A stretch of 64,000 nt of DNA from Calliopum simillimum (lineage: Eukaryota > Arthropoda > Insecta > Diptera > Lauxaniidae). This document shows, in pieces, positions 34,401-41,900 of the stretch (within the stretch, counting starts at the first letter, position 1; the number at the start of each line of letters is the position of its first letter). The stretch covers positions 106,964,897-107,028,896 of the forward strand of contig OX638370.1 of NCBI GenBank assembly GCA_951812925.1, in the 5' to 3' direction. A program made the translations under genes and the position numbers. A model generated the notes under the pieces. It was not told the origin of the DNA. It searched no databases and saw nothing but the letters and a program-made list of their open reading frames with translations.

Positions 34401-36371
34401 TTACTTGGTTTCTACTCAAAATATTGCAAATGCTCCCTTTCAGATATATTCACAATAAGTTATAAATTTTAACTGTTTTTAGAAGTAATTCAATCCGTTC
34501 CTTCTTTATTATTGTGATTAATTGTTCCAGTCAATACATAATGTAAGAAAATAATTTTGATTATTCTTTTTTTGTTTTCTTTTCAGACCGCTGATGATAA
34601 TGACATTTTTGATAATTACGTAAATAATGCACTTTTAAATCGTTTCTCAAAACTTAATATTGACAAAATGCGTAAAAACGCATTAGGTAAGCTACTTGCT
34701 TAGAATGTACGATGAAAACGCGGATTTCTTTTCTCAACTTACAGACTGTTGTTGCTGATGATGATAACGAGGAATGGGGCGTTATAAGTGATCGACCTAA
34801 AACGAAAAAATCCACACCAACACAAACTAAGAGTAAAACACGAGAGAAGAGACAAAAACGTAAACGACATGCGCAACGACGCTTAGCCCATAGAAAATCT
34901 GAATCGAATACAACAGATTCCGGCAGCGATAGAGGAGACCATAAAAAATCTTACAGAAAAACTGACAATGAGGCTGACAACAAACACGTAGGTGATGATA
35001 TGGAGGATGGTGAATTAGAAACTTCCAGCTCTAGTAATAGTAGTAATAGTAACAGCAATACAGCATCAGATGCCGATGAAGGTGCTGTAGAAATATTTAA
35101 TAGAGGCAGTGATTTTCAAGGTTTGTAGGTACACTATATATTTAACACTGATAGAGGAGAGAAATTCGCGTTTTATATAAATGCTTTTTAAAATTATACT
35201 TACACGGCACTGAATTTTGCAGACATTGCCAAAAAATATCCACCTTCATTACGCATTATTGTGCAAGAGTCACAGGTGGATGAGCTTAAAGTTGGCAGCC
35301 TTAGTTTAATTACATTTAAAGGTGGTACTTTAGGGCGTGAGGGCAAACATGATGTAATCATACCTGATGTTAATGTTTCAAAGGTTTGTGTAATAATGCT
35401 ATGAAAACCAACTTATTTTTTCATGCTTGTCTTTAATATTCTAGTTTCATTTAAAATTTACCTACGACACTAAAAAGTACATTTACAAATGCGTTGATTT
35501 GGGCTCACGAAATGGTACTATTTTGAATGGCACACGCATGTCAGCATCCAAGGTGGAAAGCGAACCTTGGAATTTGGTTCATGGCAGTGTATTACAATTG
35601 GGACAAACAAAACTACTATGTCATGTTCATGAGGGTAACAGCACCTGTGGGCAATGTGAACCGGGCTTGTTAATTGAAGCGTCTAAAGATACGACCACAG
35701 CGCCAGTAGCGGTTGCTTTAACACGAAAGGAGCAACTAAAGAAGATACAGAGAAAATATGGACTAGAGAATGAAAGTAAATGAAGTTGCATATTAATCCT
35801 TTGGGACTGTAATTTTTGATTGACATTTTTTTTTTTCATAGAATTTGTTGATAATGCCAAAAACACTGCCGGTAGCTACAATGATCGTGCTGCAACACGG
35901 CGTGTAAAAGTTGGAAGTTCTACGGATAAAGAAAAAACTCAAATATCTTCAGTAAACACGTAAGTTTTTCATTCAAAAACTAAATAATGCTGCTTTAACT
36001 TATATATAATTTTACAACATATAGTGCAATTTCGAGTGAAAATAAAGGTTTTAAAATGCTTTCAAAGCTGGGCTGGAGTAAAGGTGAATCTTTGGGTAAA
36101 ACAAGCGCCAGCGGTGGTCTTTTGGAGCCAGTAAGTTCTGCTCTGACTAAAAACCATATGAATTTATTATATAAAAAATGTTTAATAATTTTTTTAGATA
36201 AATGTTGCATCAAACGAAGGTAAAAAAGGTCTAGGCTGTGAAGAAATCCCAATTGGTGTTACTGCGGCAACTGTGAGTGAAAAGAAAAAATTCGCTACAT
36301 GGAAAAAGACACAAGAACGTTATCAGAAGGCAGATATATTTCGTGATAGCGATGATGATGATAGCAGCTAG
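22467..36371 (+). CDS. Aggf1: AGGF1-like protein: coiled coil, OCRE, FHA, G-patch
   Basis: Exons: 22467-22670, 22737-22872, 32505-32629, 32702-32803, 34587-34619 (or to 34686), 34745-35120, 35223-35383, 35445-35775, 35842-35959, 36025-36130, 36198-36371; about 621 residues. Order: a lysine-rich coiled coil (about 20-68); an OCRE domain of aromatic repeats (GFVYEPTSGLYYD, TGYYYNAEYGLYYD, TGCYYNYN; 128-170); a basic then serine/acidic linker; an FHA phosphopeptide domain (GREGKHD, SRNGTILNG); and a G-patch (KMLSKLGWSKGESLG, GKKGLG) near the end. This order is that of human AGGF1 (VG5Q); G-patch and OCRE domains usually belong to RNA-processing proteins, so a nuclear role is likely. Intron 2 is 9.6 kb and hosts hexokinase copy 2. 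The strong donor at 34687 would put the next exon out of frame; the weaker donor at 34620 (TAC|GTAAAT) keeps it. AATAAA lies at about 36434. Confidence 0.88.
22955..23099. mobile_element. 145-bp MITE
   Basis: ttgaggctatgagcgcaaca at 22955 pairs with its exact complement ending at 23099; the inner 'acttcgtt' and 'aacgaagt' pair too. ATT or TT may be the duplicated target. Its right end overlaps the first bases of the next inverted-repeat element. Confidence 0.8.
23382..24716. mobile_element. Transib-like non-autonomous transposon with CACAGTG termini
   Basis: The 1335-bp element begins CACAGTGGGGCA (23382) and ends TGCCCCACTGTG (24716). It is flanked by an exact 5-bp duplication, CGACG (23377-23381 and 24717-24721). 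Transib transposons, the RAG1-related group, are known for 5-bp GC-rich duplications of the CGNCG type and for ends resembling the V(D)J heptamer CACAGTG; both hallmarks are seen. No transposase frame was recognised. The right third (24150-24610) consists of tandem copies of dispersed repeat A. Confidence 0.8.
24150..24610 (-). repeat. Three tandem units of dispersed repeat A
   Basis: A unit of about 140 bp, with the core 'ggtaccacgccctctt' then 'ccgaattcgc' and 'gtgtacgaaatttggt', is repeated three times with small changes (cores near 24292, 24432 and 24573). The units read on the minus strand relative to the copies at 33418 and 44452. They lie inside the Transib-like element. Confidence 0.8.
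25000..25310. repeat. Half copy of folded-back repeat FB2
   Basis: Segments 'gtatggttttagagatatcc', 'cacggtttttgaggttgtac' and 'tttctattaaatgcatgatt' match the left arm of the repeat at 16830-17345. The right arm is missing. Confidence 0.6.
25442..25762. mobile_element. 321-bp TTAA-flanked MITE (piggyBac-like target)
   Basis: The inverted ends CACGTTGAGTG and CACTCAACGTG are flanked on both sides by TTAA (25438-25441 and 25763-25766), the exclusive target of piggyBac-type elements. The subterminal palindrome gtgtaccgccggcggtacac (25728-25747) has a variant near 25533, probably transposase-binding repeats. It is more GC-rich than its surroundings. Confidence 0.85.
25767..26735. other. Non-coding stretch downstream of hexokinase copy 2
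   Basis: It has a fragment of the M1 repeat near 25860-25912 and otherwise AT-rich sequence. A possible minus-strand AATAAA lies about 50 bp beyond the hexokinase stop (near 26685). Confidence 0.4.
26736..28161 (-). CDS. Hex-C: Hexokinase, copy 2 (nested in the AGGF1-like intron)
   Basis: Two exons, 27309-28161 and 26736-27247, have exactly the exon lengths of copy 1 (853 and 512 nt) and give 454 residues. It keeps the family's usual residues throughout: LDLGGTNFRVLL, LGFTFSFPCVQLGLSKALL with VRWTKGF, ILNDTTGTL (catalytic Asp191), IIGTGCNACY, EWGAFGDNG and GSGRG. It should phosphorylate glucose at the entry to glycolysis in the cytosol. The 61-bp intron also has a GC donor (tcag|gcaagt). It lies on the opposite strand inside intron 2 of the AGGF1-like gene. 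The first ~94 residues are identical to copy 1 apart from the last few, while other blocks differ, which suggests gene conversion. It is the better candidate for the ancestral, fully active gene. Confidence 0.95.
28190..28765. promoter_or_regulatory. Presumed 5' flank of hexokinase copy 2
   Basis: This is the sequence immediately upstream of the minus-strand start. Similarity to the copy 1 flank ends about 30 nt above the ATG (28162-28192). No promoter motif could be assigned with confidence; the rest is AT-rich up to the mariner end. Confidence 0.35.
28766..29775 (+). mobile_element. Mariner transposon, internally deleted
   Basis: The ends TTGGGTGTACAACTTAAAAA and the exact complement at 29775 lie between TA dinucleotides (28764-28765 and 29776-29777). 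At 1010 bp it is shorter than the usual ~1.3 kb; the N-terminal part of the transposase gene is missing. It lies in AGGF1-like intron 2, just upstream of hexokinase copy 2. Confidence 0.93.
28854..29700 (+). pseudogene. Mariner transposase (DD34D), dead
   Basis: The first frame (from about 28856) holds the second helix-turn-helix (SCQTQEELAEPLEVDRATIS) and a linker, then shifts by one base at the T run near 29101-29107. The second frame carries TGDEKWIHYD (first catalytic Asp), HHDNARPH (second) and YSPDLAPSDYHLF (third); 34 residues lie between the second and third, the mariner DD34D spacing. An in-frame TAA after SGIRFT (29566-29568) cuts the end, whose homologous tail (WLDSFLAAKPAQFFWDGI, then LPERWGNV) continues to about 29697. 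With the N-terminal deletion there are three independent disabling lesions. Confidence 0.93.
29823..30685. mobile_element. Long member of MITE family M1 with internal duplication
   Basis: The left end (aaggagtggccgtaccaaa) and right end (ctttggtacgtccactcctc) match the 266-bp copy in integrin intron 9. The extra ~600 bp is internal. A segment of about 48 bp (gaagttagtttattgactgt onward) occurs at about 29983-30031 and again at 30550-30602, and gttaacatggaaatt occurs after both, so an internal block was duplicated. A tRNA-like module lies between them. Confidence 0.7.
30247..30316 (-). repeat. tRNA-like module (box A and box B)
   Basis: Read on the minus strand, tagcacaatcgcttaagca resembles a polymerase III box A and gggttcgagtacgg resembles box B, spaced as in a tRNA gene. 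The cloverleaf is degenerate and the ends do not pair well, so it is more likely a tRNA-derived remnant than a functional tRNA. Confidence 0.5.
30690..32500. other. Featureless AT-rich intron sequence
   Basis: I read both strands and found no protein motif, inverted-repeat pair or tandem array worth naming. Confidence 0.4.
33418..34405 (+). repeat. Dispersed repeat family A, full-length copy with insert
   Basis: It starts with taccctacactcaagg (about 33420) and ends with gtgtagggtattta plus ggccaggccaaagg (about 34360-34390). The two termini are partly complementary (taccctacac / gtgtagggta), suggesting short inverted ends. In between are the usual blocks: a gtaacgcggagaaggagg stretch, the tatatatattctt block, gtctgtctgtcc, and repeated ~140-bp units with 'caaaatgct...gacaagagg'. 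It is interrupted by a MITE at 33962-34241. It lies in an AGGF1-like intron. Confidence 0.8.
33962..34241. mobile_element. 280-bp Harbinger-like MITE inside repeat A
   Basis: GGGCGACTTCCTAAACGTCC at 33962 pairs with its complement ending at 34241, and the pairing continues inward for about 75 bp. ATG lies on both sides (33959-33961 and 34242-34244). Removing the insert plus one ATG rejoins 'ttccaaaatgctatac', the normal repeat A sequence. A 3-bp duplication suits PIF/Harbinger elements. Confidence 0.88.
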
Positions 36372-36660
36372 ATTCTGTATGAAAAAAAAAAAAAAATGCA
36401 ATTTTGTTTTGTTTTTTGTGATTCTATTATTTAATAAAACATTTAATATACATACATTAGCATTTTTAAGCATTTAAATCAGTGGTAGATTTGAAGAGAG
36501 AAACGAATTTGAAGTGAAAATCAAAGGGATATTTAAATCCTTTACCCATTTTCTGCCGCTGTTCGAAATCTCGTCATTTTCATACGATTTTTTTTTTCTT
36601 TGTCGGAATTTAAGTAAAGCTTGATGTTATATACCATATTATGTATGTATGTTTGTATTC
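36372..36660. terminator. 3' end of the AGGF1-like gene
   Basis: AATAAA at about 36434 lies roughly 65 nt after the stop and is the likely poly(A) signal. The remainder to the LINE fragment is non-coding. Confidence 0.55.
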
Positions 36661-37475
36661 TCCTTTAACTCCTAGGAGGAGCATAGGGCCAATATGAAAT
36701 CTCTCCATTTGTCACGATCCCTTGCGATGACTTTGATCTCTTGCCACGATTTTCCCGATTCTTGGATTTCCTTTTCCAACGACCTTTTCCAGTTGGTTTT
36801 GGGTCTACCACGTCCTCTACTGCCTTGTGGATTCCACTCAAGGGCCTGGCGACAAACTTCGCTGTGTGGTTTCCGGAGAGTGTGACCAATCCATCCCCAT
36901 TTGCGCAGCTTGATCTCGTTTGCTATAGCCTTCTGTTTGCATTTTTGATGTAGCTCGGCATTTGATATAGTGCGAGGCCACCAAACCTTTAGTATACGCC
37001 TTAAGCATTTGTTGACGAATACTTGCAGCTTGTTTGTTAGTTGTTCAGTAACAAGCCATGTTTCGCACCCATATAACAAAACCGATTTCACATTCGAATC
37101 AAAAATGCGCACTCTCGTTTTGGTGGATATAACGGATGAAGACCATATTTTGTTCAGTTGAGCAAACGCGCCTTTTGCTTTTGCTATTCTTGAGTTGATA
37201 TCCTCTTTTGCTCCACCATCCATGGAGATAATGCTGCCTAGATACGTGAAGCTATCGACGTTTCCGATGTCATCACTGCCAGCTTTAAACGTGATGTCAT
37301 TGCTTGCGTTTAGCTTCATGCTTTTAGTCTTGGATACGTTGATTTTTAGGCCGGCCTTTTGTGATTCCAAGAAAAGGTCTTCAATTTTGCTTTGCATATC
37401 TGAATAGTTAGTTATAAATATAAGATCCAGTTGGTCATTAAGAAATACCTTCAAGGCAGACTTATTTTTAATGGG
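36640..37475 (-). mobile_element. 5'-truncated LINE, reverse transcriptase 3' end
   Basis: The minus-strand frame 36672-37454 (260 residues) shows the distal part of a non-LTR reverse transcriptase: SQKAGLKINVSKTKSMKLNA, FTYLGSIISMDGG, SVLLYGCETW, KCLRRILKVWWP and WIGHTLRK, ending DKWRDFILALCSS. The catalytic YxDD motif would lie further upstream and is cut away. The very short 3' tail ends in an acatacat-type simple repeat (near 36645). These traits suit the RTE-like group. The retained frame is uninterrupted, so the insertion is fairly young. Confidence 0.85.
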
Positions 37476-37479
37476 TCAA

Positions 37480-37840
37480 ATGACACAGTTATTTATCTTA
37501 TCTAAAGAAACTTTTTTACTGTAGATAAGGGTCGAAATTATCCAAAAAGTAAGTTTATTTATGAACTGCTTCCAAAAGGAAGCATAGACAGACTCGCAAA
37601 AATTACTGTTGAATAGTCGAACAGTGACGGTTCGTTGAAACACTATCTCTTCACATAAAAATCTATTGCTATGCGTTAGTCTGGCAAAAACACGAACATT
37701 ATTCTAATTGTTTTGTTTTCCTCAATATTACGGTAGTATACAGAGATGCCCCCTTAAGGAGAGGAGATAAAAGACTCTGGCAAATCATTATGAATGACTC
37801 ACTCACATTACGTACGGTACGAAATTATCCAAATTTAAGT
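37480..37840. other. Probable body of a decayed Tc1/mariner element
   Basis: It lies between the LINE fragment and the recognisable transposase C-terminus. No motif was read here, but continuity with 37840-37960 suggests the same element. The 43-bp segment 'aaattatccaaatttaagtt...' is duplicated in tandem at about 37823-37906. Confidence 0.4.
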
Positions 37841-38359
37841 TGATTTCGAGAAATGAACCTGTTAAATTTATCCAAATTTATGTTGATTTCGAGAAATGGA
37901 CCTGTAAATCGGCCTCCAAGGTCGTGCGATTTGACACCCCTCGATTATTTCCTGTGGGCTACACTGAGAAAACAGTATGATTATATACATCAAAATTTGG
38001 TAATAATTAACAAATAATATATTTGATATAGGCGAATCGAATATTTGATATCATTTAATGAGTGGCATATTTGAGCAGTTTTATTAGTTCAATCGTATAT
38101 TTGTTAATAATTACCAAATATATGTTTGCATATAAAGACATATATTGTTTTGAATTTAGACCTTTATTATTATTAATCTTTTTATTAATTAGAAACTAAT
38201 ACGACAATATTTGCTAGGATCACGGCGACATCATAAAATATAATATTTGTTATAAATTAAAAATAAAACTCCTCTCTGAAATTTGAATGCACTCGCCAAG
38301 TTGCAAAAAAAAAAACAAAAAAATAAAAACAAAAAAAAAACACAAAAAAAAATCATATC

Positions 38360-38431
38360 TGGGTGGGGATTGAACTCATACCCCCGGGGCATTTTTTGTT
38401 CTTTGTTAGATGCTACCATATATTTACCAGC
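38360..38431 (-). repeat. tRNA-like module 1 in the TA element
   Basis: On the minus strand, tggtagcatctaacaaag resembles box A and gagttcaatcccc resembles box B, followed by acceptor-like bases. The anticodon region is A-rich and irregular, so a working tRNA is unlikely. Confidence 0.45.
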
Positions 38432-38913
38432 TACATTTGTAACCTTGGTTCATTGCAATCGTAAGAGGGAATCCATGTATAGCGAATTGGAACTATGCCG
38501 CGCGTATTGAATTCTTTAAACCTCAGGACGCAATGACCGAATGTAAATTACTGAATCTTACAGCTTAACAATCAGAACTATATTATAACTATAGATGTTC
38601 TACATATACAAATTGAAATACGAAAAAGTTATATCAAATCAAAAACCCAACCAACAATTTTATAACCTTTTCAATTTTTAAGCTTGGGAAAAGTTAATTT
38701 TCAAATGTTTTCATAACCAATTTTCAAACGTTTGGAAGATATTATTTTTTTATTATTTTTAAAATTGATTTGCAAAGTTAAAATCAACAATTGGAAAATT
38801 ATTTATTTTCAAACGTTTCAATAACCGTTTTCCAAACATTCGAAAAATTTTTTATTTTATTTTTTCAATGACTTATCGAGCAAAGTAAAACACAAGGCAT
38901 TTGAATCATAACT

Positions 38914-38980
38914 GGCACGTTAGGTCAGTTGATAAGATTGTCGACTCATAACTTGGAGGTCATAGGTTCGATTCTCAGCA
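38914..38980 (+). repeat. tRNA-like module 2, Met(CAT)-like
   Basis: ggcacgttaggtcagttgat (D-arm region with box A), then the loop ctcataa with a CAT anticodon, then ggaggtcataggttcgattc (variable and T-arm, box B). The order and spacing are those of tRNA-Met. The acceptor stem does not pair, which argues for a tRNA-derived fossil. Confidence 0.6.
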
Positions 38981-39372
38981 AACATAAACTTTTTTTTTAT
39001 TTTTAATTAAATATAAAAATGTTTGGAAAACATTGTTTTATGAACATAATAAAAACTAACAAAATGTTAATTGAAAAGTTTAAAAAACAATTTAAAAATA
39101 TTGAATAAAAAAATCTGGAAAATATTGTATAAAAACATTTATAAAAAGCTTGCTCCAAATGATTTTCACAAGCTTGCTATGAAGGGTCCAGTTTCGATTA
39201 TTAAATAATTAGAATTCAAGAATTTCCAAACACTTTGCAAGTTAATTTCCAAACGAAATGTTTGCTTCAATAAGCGTATAATAAGTTATTTTCCAAACGT
39301 TTTTGTTTGTTGGGAAGTCAATCAAAGTGAAGTAAAAAAATAAAATAATTAATTAAAAAAAAAAAAATTTAT

Positions 39373-39438
39373 TGTCTGGGATTCGAACATAGACCCACAG
39401 GATATGAGTCAAACGTCTTATACATTGAGCTAACTCTA
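39373..39438 (-). repeat. tRNA-like module 3, CAT anticodon-like
   Basis: On the minus strand, gttagctcaatgtataagac (box A), a ctcatat loop, and tatgttcgaatcccag (box B). It is the inverted partner of module 4, and together they form a large hairpin. Confidence 0.6.
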
Positions 39439-39624
39439 TCTACGTTTGTAGTGATTGTTATTTTGAATTTTTTTTAAACAAAAAGTCAAACACAAAATTT
39501 AACAAGTATTGATTGTTTTTTGTAACTTTTGAAAATAATGTTTTGAAAATAATGTCAGTATGTTTTTGAAATTTTTCAATACTTGTTGAATTTTTTGTAT
39601 GACTTTTTGTTTAGAATTGAAGTA

Positions 39625-39693
39625 GATAGAATTAGCTCAATGTATAAGATGTTTGAGTTATAACCTGGGGGCGTAGGTTCAAATCCCAGACAA
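39625..39693 (+). repeat. tRNA-like module 4
   Basis: attagctcaatgtataagat (box A), a gttataa loop, and gtaggttcaaatcccag (box B). It has the same boxes as module 3 in the opposite orientation. A truncated extra T-arm, gttcgaatcccagacaagg, follows at about 39733-39752. Confidence 0.6.
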
Positions 39694-40139
39694 GAAAGAA
39701 TTTTTTTTAATTATTTTTTTTTTTTTAGAGTGCGTTCGAATCCCAGACAAGGTTTTTTTTTTAAGTTAAAGCAAATTTGACATTCCATCAAACAGATATC
39801 AGTTTTGGCCCAATCGACAATATTTCAAGGTCCAATTAAAGGCATATTAATATTTACCGAAATTTGTTAATTATTAACAAATATTTTCTAAAATGTTCAA
39901 TCAAATATAATTCTTTGATCGAAACATACTCTTTTCTCAGTGTACGTGAATTCACTGATTATGCTGATAAATCAGCATTAATTGACGCCTTGGAGGCCAG
40001 TATTTTTCGTGTTATTCGTGACACACGGTCCTTAAAAAAGTGGCCCGAAATTCGACGTCCGCGGTGCCCATATGCCCGAAATTATTTTCAAATGTTAATG
40101 CCATGTGTTGATCTTTCAAATAAAACAAATTTTTGATTA

Positions 40140-40560
40140 CAATTTAATTTTTTGTGTTAATTTTTACAATTTCAAGTTCTATCGGGCTTAAAAAAACATC
40201 CTCTATTAGCTGAATCGTGTAAAACCGCCACTGTTCGACTTTTCGAAAATTTTTGGACAGCGAATTGGAGCTTTCTTGGGTCATAATTACTTTAGAAAGA
40301 TTACTCGCATTACTAGATTCGAAGTTTTATTTGGCGCGGCAGAAAATGGGCTAAAAAACCGATATTTTCGAAACCTTAACGAATATCTTTGAAGCTATGA
40401 GTAGCAAGAAAAATACGGTTAAATAGAGAATCTAATTATCTATTCAAAGGTCTTTAATTTTTTCTATACGTCGCTATTTCCCGACCACTAAATTTCAAAA
40501 ATCTACCTAATGATGCAGTTATATAGAGAAATGTTTCACTAGAAAGGTGCGGTTAATAAT
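40140..40560. other. Non-coding stretch
   Basis: I see no recognisable motif. It is the flank of the split transposase and probably includes that element's remaining right end. Confidence 0.35.
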
Positions 40561-40599
40561 TTTTCTAAAAAGCCATATATTTTCTTCTTTTGCTTTTTT

Positions 40600-41900
40600 T
40601 TTATTGAAATATGTATGTAAATATCGTTAGCTTAATATGGAAAAAGCGTATCTCAAATTTTTTCGAAATTGACTTTTTTGCATATTCTGGTTGGCCACTC
40701 TCTAATACACCTCTTTACAAAAGTTAGGCATGATAACATCAAATATAGCCAAGTTATAGTCAATTTAAAAAAGCCGTAACACATAAAAAAAAATTTTTGA
40801 AAGAAAAAAGCCCTAACTCACAATATGTAGCGTTTAAATAGTGTTAAAATCACTCAGAACTATTCTGTTAAATAAGCTGAAAACTTGGCAGTGAGGGTAT
40901 CTCAAATATGAGAAGTTTTCTATGCTATACACGAAGGTTCCCGAAGATCATCCGAAGGTTTTCTGGTCAGAAAGAAGAACATCTGGGTATACTAGAGGAA
41001 AAACATTTATGGTAGGCTATCAATGAACCTTATTTGATAGTTTTCTAAGATACCCGAAGGTTCTCGAAGGCCACCCGAAGGCTTGATAGTCAAAACGAAG
41101 AATATTTCGGTATACTAGAGGCAAAATATTATTGGCGAACTATCAAAAAGGTCTAACTAGTACTTTTTTGGGACATTCGAAGGTTCCAGAAGTTCACCCG
41201 GAGGCTTCCAAATCAAAACAAAGAATTCCTAGGTATACTAGAAGGAAAGCATCTATAGCGAACTACCAAAAAGCCTTAATTAATAGTTTTATAAGGCATC
41301 CGAAGGTTCCCAAAAGTCACCCGAAGGCTTCATAGTCAATACGAAGAATATCAAGATATACTGATGGGAAAACATTAATAACATCTATGAGTTTAGTTGC
41401 TGTGGGTACTTTATTATCATAAACTTTACTTGATGTACACTTTAATGTTTTAAATTGAGGTTAGCTGCTGATTGTCACCACTTTTATGATAATCTTTCAT
41501 ACTAAACATAATCATTTTCGTTCAAATTTTTGTCCAATCCAATTAACTTTCTTTGTAAAGGTTTTCCTTTTCATTTTATATTGAATAACTTTAATTTAAG
41601 TCATAATTTTTGATTTATTGTAAAAAGCCCTAACTCACTTTTTTTTTAAAAAAATTTAAAAATGAAAAGACCTAACATACAAAACTACCTAAAAAACAAA
41701 GAAAATAAAAAAAAAAATCCTAGAATGAAAATTGTTGATAATTTTTGTTGTAAATTGCATTTAAAAATTTTTTAAATGTTGGGCGCATCAAATTTTATTC
41801 AGTTTTTTCCTTCTCCTGTAAAGTATTGAAAATGTGAGTTACGCCTTTTCCATATCAAGCTAACGATATAGTATTTTGTTATTGCTTAGAGAAAAATAAT
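40600..41900. repeat. Inverted-repeat element enclosing a minisatellite
   Basis: tatcgttagcttaatatgga near 40622 pairs with its near-complement near 41853-41875, followed by a shared 'gcgtaactca'-type block. 'aaagccctaactcac' occurs near both sides of the core (40808 and 41625). The enclosed core is the tandem array at 40920-41380. It is probably a transposon whose interior expanded. Confidence 0.6.
40920..41380. repeat. ~120-bp minisatellite, about 3.5 units
   Basis: Units share 'acccgaaggttc', then 'cacccgaaggct', then 'aacgaagaatat...ggtatactagagg' and 'gcgaactatcaaaaag'. Successive copies start near 40933, 41050, 41165 and 41285. One frame stays open across two units (41132-41335), but it shows repeat structure only and no domain. 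Confidence 0.8.

Larger units (their letters stand above)
37962..39942. mobile_element. TA-flanked element with CACTGAGAAAA ends and tRNA-like modules
   Basis: The 1981-bp element starts CACTGAGAAAACAGTATGA and ends with the near-complement of that sequence, between TA dinucleotides (37960-37961 and 39943-39944). It is very AT-rich and has no protein frame I can recognise. Inside are at least four tRNA-like modules in both orientations, several cttccaaacg/caaacgttt-type repeats, and a large internal fold-back (39340-39480 against 39600-39715). The insertion point is proven by the interrupted transposase on either side. Confidence 0.82.
37840..40133 (+). pseudogene. Tc1/mariner transposase C-terminus split by a nested element
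   Basis: The left part encodes LISRNGPVNRPPRSCDLTPL followed by DYFLW, around the last catalytic Asp. The right part (39943-40133) encodes a YADKSALIDALEASIFRVIR block and, in another frame, a HMPEIIFKC-stop ending. The two parts belong to one gene: removing 37962-39942 and one TA joins ggcta to cgtgaa and yields the usual 'GYV...S...YAD' continuation after FLW. The frame has small indels near the joint and an in-frame deletion later. It is inactive. Confidence 0.8.

Noticed and set aside
36231..36473. Minus-strand frame over the AGGF1-like last exon
   Set aside because: Antisense of the C-terminal coding exon and its poly(A) region.
38914..38980. A functional tRNA-Met gene
   Set aside because: The D, anticodon and T regions look right, but the acceptor stem does not pair and the sequence lies in a transposon; kept only as a tRNA-like module.
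41132..41335. 67-residue open frame as a possible small repeat protein
   Set aside because: It coincides with the minisatellite units and is better explained by unit length; no domain or start context.
40920..41380. CRISPR-like array
   Set aside because: The repeats are long, degenerate and head-to-tail without unique spacers; the genome is eukaryotic.
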